A stretch of 64,000 bases of DNA from Circinella minor (GCA_016758965.1 JAEPRB010000039.1:124001-188000); one strand, 5' to 3'. Positions 24,587 to 38,650 are shown, counted from the stretch's first letter. Made by a program: numbers and translations. Notes: generated by a model not told the origin, from the sequence alone.

Positions 24587-27500
24587 ATGACCGAAATTAC
24601 TGAACGAGATCGTCTTAATAAATTGCTTACTGATGCAGCGATCCTAGTAGCTGCCGGAAAAGATAATTCTGAAGAATCGCAAGGTTCATATTTTTAATCT
24701 TTTTTAATGAGCAAAACTTCTCTCTTTTTTTTTTCTCTGACTTTTTTTTGGGGCGCGTGTCATAAAACTCGGTTTTCTTTTGCATAAGAATAGGACAACA
24801 AAAAAATCTTGAAGAACAACTTGCACAACGATTACATCGATTGACATTGTCTAATGAGAAAAAGGAAGATAACGAACGACAGCAACAAGAAGAAGATAAA
24901 TTTATATCAACAGTAAAAGGAAATGAGAAACAATTATTTGTTCAGAAATGCCTAGATCTACTTGTTGCGATTCAAGAATCACTTTTATCTGTTATTGAAA
25001 ACGAACAAGGTTAGGACTATTGTATATACAACATCAATATAACGGCTTTATTATTGATAATAATAAGATGATATGACATATATATATATATAGAACACAC
25101 TGAACGAGAGTATATTGGTGTTAGAGATTTACGGCTTGTTCATACCTTACTACAAGTAATTATATCATGGGGGATGTATCCATACTTTTTACCTGGAGTA
25201 GGGGTCCCTTTATCAAAAAGAGTCAAGTCAGGTTACACTAATCATGGTAACAAACGGAAAAAATGCTCTTGTTTTTTATGGCAAAAGAATATAAAGGATT
25301 AAAAATTGATATATAAATATCTAGAGTTATTGACACAACAAGATCAGTCCAACACATCGTCATCAAAAGCATCCACAAAAGAAGGTATCTCCCAATTATT
25401 ACAAACAACAAGTGGACTAGTTGACTTAATATCCAAAACACTTAAAGTACCTACAAGTAAGAATTATACTACCGTTGGATCGATTCTTTTACAGCGACAC
25501 TTGCCCGATTTATTTGCTGCATTGTTACAATTGGCCTATGCTCCTGCACCTAAATCCACTATCAGTTCAGCACCATCATCTTCATCACCATCCACTACTA
25601 TAAGTAATCCGGCTATGTTTTTGCAAGCAGGAGCTCAAAGTCAACAGAATACTATTGGAATAACTCGTGCAGAACGTGACAAATGTGCTCGCATGTTTGC
25701 ATGGCTTTTTGAAAGGTAACAAAAAAAAAAAAGAAATCATTTTTGTTTTTGGATATTAGAAAAAGGAGGACGAGATTATTGACGTGTAAAATAATAATAG
25801 AGCAGATGTACATCGTTGTATGGAATCGTTGATGTTATTATTGGGTACTTCTCCATTACATCCAGTTCCTATTTGGTTACGAAGTATTTGTGGTCGCTTT
25901 CTTTCAAAAATTCTTTTACGTCCTAACGGAGTAGCAACAGTAATTGAATTTACCGTGGGAGATGTTGAAAATGGTACATATTTATATTTGAAAAAAAAAA
26001 GAATTTTGTTCTACAAATAAGACAAAGGCTGTTTATAAATGTGGGATAATAATATTTTATATATGTGTAGTGTCCTTGGATCAGCTTGAAAAAATTACAA
26101 AACTCATTCTTGCTGTACCGCAGCAAATGTCATCAGTAGAAGTGAGTTATAATATCATAGGCAGGAAGGTTTGGAATAATTATTAGGTCTTACTGATTAT
26201 TTTTCGTCTGCATATTTATAGAGCTATTATACAGTGATTGCACCTCAATTACTTACGTTATTAAACGACAATATAATAGGCCCAAAAACACGTTTGTCAA
26301 CACGTCAAGTTGTTACATTTATTATTGGAAGGATGATTGGAACCCATCCAAATTTATCAAAAAATCTTATTGTTGACAAGATTATTGGAACTCTTGTGGA
26401 TAGTTGGAATATAGAAGATATGGAAAAACCACAAGAAGAAGAATATCAAGTGGATATTATTCCGGAAGAAGGGATGGAACAGTTATTAAAAATACTGCAT
26501 CAAATGATGGTGGGTGGTGAACCGTCCCCGGTAGTCATTCAAACATTTTTGGGTGATGCTGTTATTCCGTTATATCATCTCTATGATTTCGCTGTCAAAT
26601 CAAAATCTGGATTACGGGAAACAGTGTTAGACATTCTTATTACATATTTCCGTATCATGTCTCCTCAAGAGATTTTACGTGATTTGAAAACTATTGTATT
26701 GTCTAAACGAGATTTAGCCGGTGCAAGGCTAGTATATTTTAAGGCAGGCCCTTCTGGTGGTGTGGTACTTTGTAAGAGTTCATTTATACGACCCTTGGCT
26801 GGAAATCAACTCCCTATTGATCCAAAAGTCATGATTGAATTTATTCAAAAAACAAATAGTCCAGATCTTTGTGGTGATTTCTTTTTATTTTTGTTAAATC
26901 AGTATACAAGCCTTCAAACTTTGTCGGCTGCTGATCCAAGATTGTAAGTATTATTTTTTTTACGTTAATGTTTACAGCCAGTAAAAGAAATATCAACTCA
27001 ATATCTATTATTTGTTCAATGATTTATTAGGATGTTGTTGATATTACAATTAATTATGGGAATGCAAGATACACTTGGGACAGAAATTCTTTCAAAACCA
27101 GAACAAATCCTTACGTTTGCAAATAATGTGGTGACCGATTATGTGGATCGATTAGATGAAGCTAAAAACCGTTATAGTAGTAAAAAGAAATCATCATCAA
27201 ATGGTTCAGCAGTAGATATCATGAATATTGTATCTGATGAAGATAGGGAAATGATTGGTAATATGCCAACTGAAGAAGATATTGAAAATGACTTGGAATC
27301 ATTAATTATGGCGATCAACTTATTACGAGCTGTAATGCATGGTAATATATATATATATATAAAGCAATACAAATCTTTGGCATTTTTATCTATCAAATTC
27401 TTAAACTTATAAAACAAAAAACTTACCGTCCTATCCTTCTCTTCCCCAACTTAACATATATATATAGAAAATGATGAATTGTCATCGCGATCCAGTCAAT

Positions 27501-28593
27501 TATTAGAAAGTTCCGTCGGTCCATTGAAACAATTAGAATTATATCGGATTCAGGAACTTCAAGAACCTGTGCATGAAATTATGTTAGCTATCACTTCCTA
27601 TATTTCAGCACAAAAATTATCTAACAAGAGCAAGGACAAAAAGAACAATAAAAATTCAGATAATGGTTCAGAAGAGAAATTTCTTGAAGCCATGAGAGCA
27701 CTACAAGATGATTTATTACCTGTCCGTGCTCATGGAATTGGTATTTTACGTGATTTGGTTCTTGCCAAGGATCCTCTAGTATCTTCGGGCGAACCATTGG
27801 ATAATGTTCTTGATATTTTTGTTCGGTTGGTACAAGATGAGGATAGTTACATTTATTTGAATGCAATCAAAGGATTATCTGCACTGACAGATATCCATGG
27901 TAACGCAATCATTAAAAAATTGGGTGATATTTATGCGGATGAAAAGGAAAGTTTGGATAATCGATTACGAGTCGGCGAAGCATTATTACAAACTGTACAA
28001 CGATCAGGAGAGGCGTTGAGTTTACATGGTAACAAAAAGTCTGTTATATACAATTAAGTAGTTTTTAGTGAAAAAAAATACCTGGTGCTGATAACTGTTG
28101 TAATATTATGTAGTGGGTACACTGGTAAAACCACTTGAGAAAGTATTAGCTCGACGACAAGTAGATAAATATTTACGTGTTTCTGCATTATCAATTTTAA
28201 GTACTGCTTGTCAAACATGTCCTATGGCTTTGAAAGGATTTATGCAACCATTGACAAATTGGGTCCTTAATATTTTGGAATTTGAAAAAGAACCTGAAAT
28301 ACGACGAGGTAAAGATACCTTTTTTTTTCAACCCCACTGCATCTTCCTGAAACAACAAATTTAATTAAATTGTCTATTCATCTTTTTTAATAGCTTCAAC
28401 AATGTTAATTTTATCCTTGTTTCGTGGTCTTGCAACTGATACTTTATATCAATTCCCGACTGAAGAGCTTCGTCGTACATATCGAACACTTCGATATATT
28501 GAGGAAACAGATACTGATGAATTAACAAGAAATCATGCTCGTACCGCATTAAGTGACTTGAATGTTATTATGCGTAGAGAGCTTTTTGAATAA
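24587..28593 (+). CDS. RTP1: Rtp1/TANGO6-family HEAT-repeat protein
   Basis: Eleven exons: 24587..24683, 24794..25009, 25094..25246, 25325..25715, 25801..25973, 26071..26141, 26222..26943, 27031..27341, 27468..28028, 28114..28308, 28394..28593. They give 1029 residues. All ten introns (78-126 nt) are GT-AG and keep frame. The protein is helical-repeat in nature. The middle has RQVVTFIIGRMIG and the C-terminal third carries the conserved family segment LPVRAHGIGILRDLV ... LVQDEDSYIYLNAIKGLSAL, typical of the RTP1 C-terminal domains. Yeast Rtp1 helps RNA polymerase II assembly and nuclear import; the animal homologue TANGO6 was found in a Golgi-organisation screen. A Ser/Thr-rich loop lies near residues 230-250 and a Lys-rich one at the start of exon 9. 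The gene is convergent with the bS6m gene, 311 bp apart. Confidence 0.9.
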
Positions 28594-28904
28594 ACTCCCC
28601 CCCCCCAACTCTTTCGACTCCTTTGCATCCTTTCAATCCATGACCATATCCTCCTGGCTCAATCATAACTCCTCCAGTCCAATCCAATTCAATCAAAATA
28701 AAACCCCAAATTTGAACAATAGATATAGATTAAAAAATAGTCTAATAAAAAACAAGTTGTATATATTATTTACAAGAAGTAACTTTTTTTTTGGTGATAA
28801 GCGTAAATGTTGTATGAGTTGTTGTGTAAGTGTTGATGTTGTTATGAAGAGTTGGAAAAGTTTGACTGTGTATATTTTTATGTATTATCGAATTAGACGA
28901 ATAA

Positions 28905-29408
28905 TTATTTACTCTTGTCAGGACGAGCAATAACAGTATCCAATTTATCTCCCAACTTGACAAAAGTATGTCGAAGAACGCGTGAATCAACTGATAACTT
29001 TTTACCCATGTCTTGAACAATCAAGGGATTGGCGTCGAAATGCATTATCCAGTACCTTAAAAAGAAAGTAAATAAAAGATTACGTCTTTAATTTTCTATT
29101 TTTTTGTTATTGTTGACAAGATAACTTCTATTTGTATAATTTAACTTACTGTCCCTCTGAAAAATATTCTTGATGTCTCTTGATACGATGAGGAAGTGTT
29201 TTATCACCCCAATTATCGAAACCTCGAACAACACCACCACGATTCAATACTTGAGTAGCAGAGGTTCTAATAAGATCCTTCAAATTGCTCTAATAATAAA
29301 AATAAATAAACAATTCTACCCATGGAAATTAAGTCTATTATTTCATTGAGCAAGTTTTACCTCTGCAAGTGTCGATCGTGCAATACACACTAATTCATAA
29401 AATGGCAT
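28905..29408 (-). CDS. MRP17: Mitochondrial small-subunit ribosomal protein bS6m
   Basis: Three exons, 29408..29361, 29289..29150 and 29055..28905, with introns of 71 and 94 nt, give 112 residues. The N-terminus MPFYELVCIARSTLAE, the RTSATQVLNRGGVVRGFDNW segment, a YFSEGQYWIMHFDANP strand and the C-terminal DSRVLRHTFVKLGDKL match bacterial-type S6 as found in fungal mitochondria. Length is as expected for the family (yeast Mrp17 is 131). It binds 18S-like mitochondrial rRNA in the small subunit platform. The first coding exon is only 48 nt. Function and structure look intact. Confidence 0.88.
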
Positions 29409-31011
29409 ATTATAATAAAAAGTAAATAAAAATAAAGGTTAAGTAACAAAAAAAAAAAAGCCTTGCAGATTGTGTATGTATGAAGTGTGGCTGGCTGAGT
29501 AGAAAAATATAAACAAAATGTTTGTTTCCCCTAGACTTTACGATATTTCAAAAAAAAAAATTCCATATACTCTCGATCTCAGTGTCAATTTTTTTTTAAA
29601 TAATTTTCGTTACAAAAAGAGCAAGAAAGATAATGTAAACTTAAATTTGTGATATAGATAACTATAAAAGTGTACTCTATTTGAAGAGTAATCACTGACT
29701 AGATATATTATTATTAATTACTAAATGGTGTAAACTATATCTACTCTTTTTAAATGAACACAAAAAGACTTCTTCAATTCAAGTTGAGTACGTATACTTA
29801 ACTATCATTTTAATTTTTTACAGTAACGATTTAGCAAATCAACCACTCCAGGCTACATATTATTAAGATATGTATTTAATTGTCAATTTCTTAAGCATCT
29901 TTTCATATCCCATAGTTTCATGAGCATTAAAAAAAACAAGTAAATACTTAAAGAAGTCAAAGCTGTGGTGAACATGTAAAAAACATGCATAGGCTAAACA
30001 AAAGATTAGTTGACCTAATTTGGTCTGCTGTGATACGAATAGGTGTTGAATAACTATTGATATTAGAACGAAAGTCGAGTTTGAACATAATAAATTGTTT
30101 CCCAAACGAATAATTATGTTCTCAAAAGTAAATCATTGATGTTCATGAAGCTACTTCAAGTTTAGTTGAAGTAGACTAATTCTAATGATTGATATTAATA
30201 TCTATATAATTAAGACTCTTTTTTTAGTTGTTTTCAAAAAATTTCTTGGAATCTAACAATTTTTCTGATCTGTAATTCCAGAAAGTCAAGTACGACAGAC
30301 ATCAAGACAATGAATGTAAGGGTATTGATAATTATTTAAATGCATAATCGATATTTTTTTTCTAGGGATAAACAAATCATTTGAGTATACTTTTGTTGTA
30401 CACTGGCTTACTAGTTATATATTTATTTATTTTTCTACGTAGTTAAATCAAATTTGATTTGTGAACAATGTATGGTACATAGAGCAGTAACACACTCTAT
30501 TAAAACTAAGCTAATAAATCTAGTATTTTATTAAAAAGTTCAGTTATCCACTTCTTTTTCTTGTCCACAAACAACCGTTGCTTTTCAGACCACTTTTATG
30601 TACGTTTTTCTCTTTTAGGATATTCTCACCCTCATAAAAAATGTTTAATTTGTTCCACAATTCACATGATTTAACTTTTGCGTAACAAATTTTTAATAGT
30701 TTAATCTTTCTTATATTTAGATTATAATAGGTGGGAAAACGTCACTATTATCATTAAAAAAAAGCCATAAGTTGTGAAGTCAACATAATTAAAAATATGA
30801 ATCATTATGAAATAATGAAATAATAAAATAAAAATAAATATTATAAAATAACTATAATAAAACAAACACCAATTGTCTGTGGGTGTGGGTGTGTGGGTGT
30901 CAAAATGTTCTCGTGAGTATATTTGAATCGAAGTTATATTTTCCGACAATTATTATTATCCCCCAATACTTATCCCTCGTGGCTTGTTCCTCCTCTCTCT
31001 AAACTAATCGA
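29409..31011. other. Intergenic between bS6m and mitoferrin genes
   Basis: Divergent promoter region for two mitochondrial genes. It is AT-rich with no supported gene; the frame at 29863-30105 (-) is probably chance. A TG/GGGTGT run sits near 30872-30900, upstream of the mitoferrin start. Confidence 0.5.
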
Positions 31012-32076
31012 ATGGATACAATTGAGGATCAATATGAATCCCTCGGGTCCAATGCGTCCATGTCCCAAAATGCCATTGCGGGAGCATTTGCTGGTATTGG
31101 TGAACATTGTTTGATGTATCCCATTGATGCTTATAAGGTATATAACAAAGAAAGAAAATAAAGTTTTTGTTTTTCCTTTTTCATAAAAGAATAGAGATTT
31201 GTATTTATATATATAATAAATATATTGTTGATAATAATAATAAACTTCACTTTTAGACACGTGTCCAAGTATTACATAAAACAAAAGCACTAACATTAAG
31301 GAAAACTTGGCGAGGTGTATATTCTGTTGTTATGGGTGCAGGTCCTGCTCATGCACTTCATTTCGCGACCTTTGAATATTGTCGAGCGCGATTTGCAAAC
31401 TCAACACACGATATTGTTGCATCCGGAGCCGCCGGAGCATGTGCTACGTTTGCGCATGATGCATTAATGACACCTTTTGACGGTAATAATGATAATAGAT
31501 ATAAACTTGGGTATCATCCAATCGCTTTTCTTCTATAAAAAAAAACTAATATACAACATATTAGTGATTAAACAGAGAATGCAGTTGGCATCGTATCAAA
31601 GTGTACGTGAATGTGCAAGAAAAGTTTATGCAGCCGAAGGATGGAAAGCTTTCTATATTTCATTTCCAACCACGTTATCAATGTCAGTTCCTTTTCAATC
31701 GATTCAATTTGCCATGTATGATTATGCAAGTGGTGTATTAAATCCTAGTAATACATATGATCCCAAATCTCATATGATGGCAGGTGCTCTCGCTGGCGTT
31801 GTTGCGTCGTCCATCACTACACCACTTGATGTTATTAAAACACTATTACAAACTCGAGGTAGTGCAACGGATCCACGGATACGACATTGTTCCGGTTTTT
31901 GGGAAGCTGCGAAATTGATTTCTGAACTTCATGGTTCGGCTGGTTTCTTTCGTGGTTTCAAGCCTCGTGTGTTAACTCACATGCCAAGTACAGCGATTAG
32001 CTGGAGTGTTTATGAATATTTCAAATGGTTCCTTTCATCATCTAATACTTTATCAGCATCACCATCATCATCTTGA
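31012..32076 (+). CDS. MRS3: Mitoferrin, mitochondrial iron carrier (Mrs3/4 type)
   Basis: Exons 31012..31137, 31257..31482 and 31565..32076 give 287 residues. The protein has three mitochondrial-carrier repeats with signature P-x-D-x-x-K: PIDAYK at residues 37-42, PFDVIK at 115-120 and PLDVIK at 204-209. The segment GAGPAHALHFATFEYCR is characteristic of mitoferrins (Mrs3/Mrs4 in yeast, SLC25A37/28 in animals), which carry ferrous iron across the inner membrane for Fe-S cluster and haem synthesis. The N-terminus before the first helix is short (about 20 residues), as usual. Introns are 119 and 82 nt. The last residues are a Ser-rich tail. All key residues are present. The DUF1746 gene follows on the same strand. 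Confidence 0.93.
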
Positions 32077-32744
32077 TTCAATTTTTGAATCAATAATGTT
32101 GGTATCAACAACCAACAACAACAATAATTTTTTTCCGTTTTTAATACATGATTATACGGCATAGTATATATTTATATTTACACCCACTCTCTTACAAACA
32201 CAATGACACTTCTATTCACTGACATAAACATGATATACTCACAATATCAACATCCCCATTTTTTCCATCTATAGACTCCTTTTAGTAGTTTATTATATAT
32301 AATAATAATTCACGCAAACACCCATCCATACACATAAAACACTCAAACATCTGTAAACCCAAAATTCTCAATATTATGTCTCAAACTTGTCTTCTCACCC
32401 GTCACTTTTTCAATTGTACAATAACTCCATAATTTTCACAAACAACTATATATAAATTGATTATCCCCATAGCAATTTTTGTCATGACAATCCTCTTTTT
32501 GTCTCTTTTAATATATATATATATATTTGACAATATTTAAGCATGAAAGAAGCTTGGTTATTAGGTTGGGATATGTACTTGGGTAATTTTATTATTCTTT
32601 GCATAAAATAAGTTATAACTGTTTGCTTTCCATCTGAATTATATAATACCTCCGCAAAAAAAAAAAAAGAAAGAAAGCTCTCCCAAATCTTTTAATTACA
32701 CAAACTGATAACTTTATATATAACTAGCTTGCTTTAACTCAGTA
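32077..32744. other. Intergenic / 5' leader of DUF1746 gene
   Basis: Mitoferrin 3' flank and the upstream region of the next gene. An ATG at 32543 opens 13 codons (MKEAWLLGWDMYL). They could be spliced by GTAATT at 32583 to the CAG ending at 32742, in frame with the next gene. This makes an alternative first exon possible. Confidence 0.5.
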
Positions 32745-33129
32745 ATGAGCATCCATGGCAAGCTAGATGTAATTCAATCTTTGGACTCATTATTGTATTG
32801 TCATTTTGTATATACGTATTTTCTCGATGCCAGTCTTCTTGTCCTGTTTTTTCGAATATTCTTTCAACTGGTAAAATTGTTTTTCGTTTCTTTGTAGAAA
32901 GAATAAAAATAAAGATGAAGAAAGAAAAAGAAAATACTTAAAAGGCTTATAATGGTTTATTATTATTACTTGTACATTTAGCCATTATTATCACCGAGAG
33001 CACATGCACGAACATTACGAACAGCAACAGGTGTAGCAACAGCTGAATTAGGCATTTGTTTTCTTATTCATGCTACATCAGAACCTGGTCAACCTGGTAT
33101 CCTGATTGACTTTGTTGGAAACCGTAAGC

Positions 33130-33160
<31 letters not shown>

Positions 33161-33562
33161 AAATATTAAACCATAATAATTAATATCAATCGATTATAAT
33201 TATGTTTAGAATATCATTCAAGTCCTTTAAGAGTAATTATGTTGGATTTAATCATTTATGTGCTGCAAGTAGTACGGATATTCATTACTTCGAGTCTATC
33301 ATCACAACTACCAGAGAACGGCACCGTTACTACGTTACCCGTACCAGCACCCCTTGTATCTGCGCTTGGTGCAGAAAGTCTTACTCTCATGTTACCATCT
33401 ACCATACCTAATAATAATAATAATAATAATGACGACGAAAACGAAGATCCATTTTATCAACATGATTTAGTAGTTGATATTGGGTTAAGGACATCCATCG
33501 ATAATGTATTACGTTCAACATCTACAAGACAAGACGATCCAATAGACCAATTACCAGTATGA
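32745..33562 (+). CDS. DUF1746-family membrane protein
   Basis: Exons 32745..32870, 32982..33123 and 33210..33562 give 206 residues (introns 111 and 86 nt). The order SLDSLLY ... YFLDASLLVLFFRIFFQ, PLLSPRAHARTLRTATGVA, AELGICFLIHAT, GILIDFVGN and PLRVIMLDLIIYVLQVV fits the fungal DUF1746 family. There are three likely membrane helices (residues about 15-40, 55-75, 95-120). The tail is Asn-rich, acidic and soluble. I recall yeast members being linked to the Tul1/Dsc membrane ubiquitin-ligase complexes, but I am not certain of this. The start at 32745 is the simplest; splicing from an ATG at 32543 would add 14 residues. Confidence 0.72.
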
Positions 33563-33656
33563 AAAAGAGATCACCATCACACATAATCTTTATACAAACA
33601 TACTCTCTCTCTCTCTTTCTTTCTTTCTCACACACACACACACGCACACACGCACG

Positions 33657-33691
<35 letters not shown>

Positions 33692-34725
33692 TTTGTTTAT
33701 ATTTTGTTATTGCTATTATTATATTATACATAAAAAAAATAAGAGGTTCAGTTGGATTTTAAGTTGAAAAAGGGAAAATTATTAAAAAAAAAACTTGATG
33801 AAAAGCAAAATATGAAGTCAAAGAAATAAAATGGGCTATCAGTGAATGTTAATAATCAGTTTCTATGAGCAAACACTTGTTAAATAAAAGTGAAAAGTGA
33901 AACTAGTAATAATAGCTAAATGTCTTTTATATTTCTGCTACGTTATTCACATCACAAACGCCACAGGATGATACAGCACTTTTTCAGAAGATAACTATGC
34001 GTATCATTTTGAGTCTGTATAGTATTATGGTCCAGCCAATAGAATTATTAATGAATAACATTGTTTTCCAAGCGACTATTGCTTTAGTAGTACTATTTCA
34101 TCGTTTGGCCTGTTTATCATGAAATCCACGTACTATATAACGATACATGGGCTTTCTTAAGTACTCTAATAGACAGTTTTTTTATATTAATGTGAACTAT
34201 AGATAATCTGATAATTTTATCCGAAATAATGACTCTCCTCGAAAAAAAAAATTAATAGGTTAAAAGATAATCAGAAGCATATATAACATAGTTGGTTGCC
34301 ATGGATACAAATGGATTTGTGTCACAAAAGTAGCATTTCATCCTTATCAGTATAAAGAAATCAACAACAAATAGATAAATCGTTAGAAAGAAAATTATTA
34401 GCTTGAATCATTATTTTTTTTAAAAAAAAAATTAACATACGTATGTACAATTTATTCAATATTAATTGTGTTATAATAAAAATTAAGTAGTAATAAAAAA
34501 GCAGTGTGAGTGAGTGAGTAAATATGAAGATGAAATTGGTATAATATATATATAATATATGATTTAAAGCAAGACGAACATAAAAAACGAACTAAACAAA
34601 ATATAACAAAAGAGAAGAATAGAAATAAAAGTAAAAAAAAAAAGAAAACGGAAGAGGGAGAGAGATGAAATATATGTATAATAGTAAATAATGGAAGGAG
34701 GAGGAAAAAAAAAGGAAGATACAAT
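33563..34725. other. Intergenic between convergent DUF1746 and PPR genes
   Basis: Holds a compound microsatellite (listed separately) and otherwise AT-rich sequence. Open frames across the microsatellite on both strands are artefacts of the repeat. Confidence 0.6.
33603..33683. repeat. Compound microsatellite (TC, TTTC, CA, TA)
   Basis: Consecutive runs of TC, TTTC, CA/CG and about twelve TA units lie just after the DUF1746 stop, probably within its 3' UTR. Confidence 0.85.
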
Positions 34726-37700
34726 TTAATCAAAAATTAAAGAAGCAACAGAAGCAACCACCTTTTCAGGGAATTGACGGCGCACCATACGATCCAAAAT
34801 AGATTTGGCTTTGCCTACCATACTGTTATCAATATAGGCACGAACCATGGCTTCATAAGTACTTGGTTCACGAACTACCACACCAGTAGGACCAGCCTTA
34901 TCATCGGACATGCGTTCAAACAATGCCTCCGCCTTATTCACCATTCCCTTTTGTCCATAACCTCGTAATAAAAGGTTTTCAATATAAGGCGAGCTACTCT
35001 TGTTGATTTGACGGCACATTTGTTCATAGACCTTTTCAGCTTGATCCAAACGATCATTTTGAATTAAAGTATCCAACATGGCTTGATAAACAACTTCTTC
35101 ATCACCATTATTACGACGTTTGTTGTTGTTGTTGTTCTTGACCATGGAAATTTGATTGAAAACCTTTTGAGCTGCTTCGACGTTATTTTGACTGGTACCA
35201 TAGGCATAAATCAATGTAGCATAATGAGTAGGCTGAGGACGAATATGATCTTTATCTTGCATTTCCTTGAGTAATCCATGTGCCTTGTCCATATCATAAG
35301 GTGCCATCATACAATAAGCTTCCATTAGTAACTTGTAAGTATGAGCCGAAGGAGAAATTTGACGACGACGCATTTCTTGGAAATAACCCAAAGCACGTTC
35401 CCGGTTAGGTTGTTGACGGACATAAAATTGAATCATATTGTTAAATGGACCAATACGAGGTTCTTGTCGTTGTAATTGAAGCATCTCATCAAATAAGCGG
35501 ACAGCATGAGCTTCAGATCCAGCACGAACACAAGCAGAAATCACAGCACCATAAGTAATCGCATTGGGAGTCAACTTGAATAATCGTTGCATTTCATCAA
35601 ATAATCGAAGAGCAGGTTCCAATTTACGTGCCTTGGCTAACTTGGAAATTACCACGTTGTAAAAGAAAGTGGTGGGCTTGACATGATGACGTTTGGCTTC
35701 ATCATAAATAATCAAGGCGTCGGTGGCTTCATCTGTAGTGCTTGCACTTTGAGCAGTACCCAATAAAAGACTGGCATAAGCATTACCATCAGGATATTGA
35801 CCCATTTTCTTGATTTGGTCATAATATTGTTTGGCTTGAACCATATTGCCTTGTTGAGCATAACCAATCAAGATACTATTGGTGGCCATATAGATAGCAC
35901 GTTGAGCGCGTTGAGATTCAAGATGTTCTTGGAATGCTTGGATACTTAATGTATACATGACTTGTGCATCATCCAAATGACCTTGTTTGCCTGTTAATGC
36001 AATAGCATCACGAATAGGTTCAGGAGATGGAACAAGACCAACCGACACAATTTGATCACGTAAAATGGATACAGCATCACTTGTTTCACCACGAACTACA
36101 GCACGCATTACATCCTTAGATAAAGCATCAGCAGTCGATTTTTGGATATCTTCTTGTTGTTTTTGTTCTTGAGATGCTGAAGAATTTGGACAAAGGGCCA
36201 TTGATAATGATTGTGGATCAAATGCAGCCTTCCATTCAGAAGCTGCCTGGGTATTACCAGCTGCTTGTAATCGAGAAAGCACACGTAAAACAACATCTTG
36301 GGAAAGTACCAAACCATTATCTGACGTACGCATTGTGCTCACCAAGTCCAAAACAAATTCAGCGAATGGGAAGTCATCTTCAGTCAATACCAATGCAGCT
36401 TCATACAAAATATGGAAATCTCTTGGACTTGAAACACAGTTACGTTCTTGTGAATGATGACGATAACTATAAGTAAGAGGACGAGCAAGAGATACAGGAA
36501 TTGAAGTGAATGAAGAAGAAGACGAAGCAGAAACAATAGTACGCACAACTGTAAAAATTGGAGCAAAACGACCATCGTTTGTACGCATGACACAATCCAC
36601 AATTTGAGTAGCTGCTTGAGTAAGACGAGTCAATGCCTTTTGTAATGAGCGAGATGACATGGCTTCCATAACTTGTTGAAGTGCACTAATAGCTTCAGGG
36701 ACTTGTTCCTTGTTAGCAAAATAGATCACCACACGTTCAGATAAGACAGCATCAGGTTCTAAACCAGCCATACGCATATCTTCCACGACTTCCAAAGCTT
36801 TATCTGAGCGATCATTTTTTAGACATAACAAGGCATAATTGGCCAAGTTACCATAAGCCTTGCTTAAATCTGTCTTGATCAATTGATTGTAAATACCAGT
36901 AGCTTTATCAAATGTATTGGTTTGACAATAAGCAGATAAAATAGGACCATAACTACTTGAATCCGGTTGAACAGTCATGGTAGCTACTAATTGTTTGGCA
37001 AGATCCATATCACCATGAGCACAATAATGACGAATAATAGCATTGTATGGAATAGTGGTCACCTTGACTTGAGCCGTTGGCATATCATGACGTACAACAT
37101 AAAGTGCTTCTTCCACAAGTCCGCATTTTAAATAAGCATCCACGAGAGCACTATAGACATGACAACAAGGACTTGATTCTTTCATAGTAATAAATTCGGT
37201 AAAATAATGACGTGCTGATTCGATATCCCCACTTCGACCAAAAAGATTTACAAGAGCGGCAAAAGTGATACTTGTCTTGGGCATAGTATTGACTGTCATT
37301 TGATGATAAATTTGCAAAGCACTTTCTTTGTCACCATGATGGGAAAAGACGCGAAGTAACTGGTTAAAAACGTCTACTTGAAGTTCGTTGACACATTCGT
37401 TTTGAACGGCAGTGTTGAATAATGTAAGTGCTTTGTCTGCATTGCCTTCCAATTGTAAAGAAGCAATGTCGTTGTAATGATGTTGATCATTACCAGCACG
37501 ATCGGACTGACGGCGAAGCATAGCAACAGTCTTTTGTACTTCAATATCACGCTTACATAAAGCACGAATAAGAATTGAAAGTGTATTACCAGATGCATAT
37601 AACGAGTTGGACTTGATCATTTCTTCATATACTAAAATAACCATAAAAATTTAGTCAATTTTTGTTAAATTATATAAAGTACAAAAAAAAAAAAAAAATA

Positions 37701-38323
37701 GAGTTCTTACCATGAAGCATTTGTGTTAAAGGTGATCCTTCACGACGTAAACATGCGTGAGATTCAAGCACAATAGCATATGCTTGTTCAGAAAGTATAT
37801 AGCCTTGTCGTTTAATCGAAGCAAATTCAGACATGACAGACTTTAAATTGCCTTCGCGCTTTGCAGCAAGTAATCGCTCTTCAGCAACGCGTGCTTCATC
37901 AGATGAAGTGAGATGTTGTGGTACTGTAAGTGGTGATGGAGGAGGAGTTGGAAGTAAAGTTTCCATCGGATGAAGATTTTCTTCTTTATCCACTATAGAT
38001 GTACTTGTATGATGAGCACGAGCAGATGTAGCCTTGGTTAACAAATCGTTCTTGTCCCAATTTTGATCAGGCTCTTGTTGCTGCTTTTGTTGTTTATAGT
38101 GTTTAGTGGGAATATTGGATGATGTTGAAGAAGAAGATGAGGATGAAGAAATACGTCGTTTGTTATTATTTTTTTGACGTTGACGACGTTGACGACGATT
38201 ATTGTTATTTTTAGATGATGATGATGAAGAAGAAGATGAAGTAGATGATGATGAAGAACAAATAGATGAAGATGATGACATGATATTATTATTTAAGTTA
38301 TGGTTGATACAAGACATATGCAT
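34726..38323 (-). CDS. Large pentatricopeptide-repeat (PPR) protein
   Basis: Exons 38323..37711 and 37631..34726 (79-nt intron) give 1172 residues. After a Ser/Asn/Arg-rich N-terminus of about 130 residues, the protein is a long series of 35-residue helical PPR units. Examples are VDVFNQLLRVFSHHGDKESA, ITFAALVNLFGRSGDIESAR, IPYNAIIRHYCAHGDMDLAK, FYNVVISKLAKARKLEPALR, ITYGAVISACVRAGSEAHAV and HTYKLLMEAYCM; well over a dozen are visible in two blocks separated by a less regular stretch near residues 520-680. PPR arrays bind RNA sequence-specifically, almost always in mitochondria or plastids; here mitochondrial RNA stability or translation is the likely role. The poly-Ser start is unlike a standard presequence, so the start codon may be one of the nearby in-frame ATGs (38323, 38317 or 38281). 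No exact orthologue recognised. Confidence 0.88.
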
Positions 38324-38650
38324 GATTATAAAAAAAAAAAGAAAGAAAGAAATTGTGTGTTGTGTGATATATAAAACAAAAAGAAAAGTGATAAAGGTTA
38401 TAGAATAAAATAAAATGTTTATGATCTTATATTTATATAAGATCCCAGGATTGAAAATTGTTATTATCTGATGGTATAAAAAAGCGTGCGTGTATATGTA
38501 TCATCATCAGGTTTCTTTCCCCCCCCCCTTTTCTCTGTTCTAAAGGGCAAAAAACTGGTGGGGAAGAATTGGATGAGCCAATCAGAGAAAAGAAAAAGAG
38601 GGGTTTATATTCATATCTGATCGATGAATAATAATTTCTTTGTTCTCCTC

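Noticed and set aside
33522..33762. Frames with alternating Ile-Tyr and Arg-Glu runs on both strands
   Set aside because: Produced by the TA and TC microsatellites, not protein-coding.
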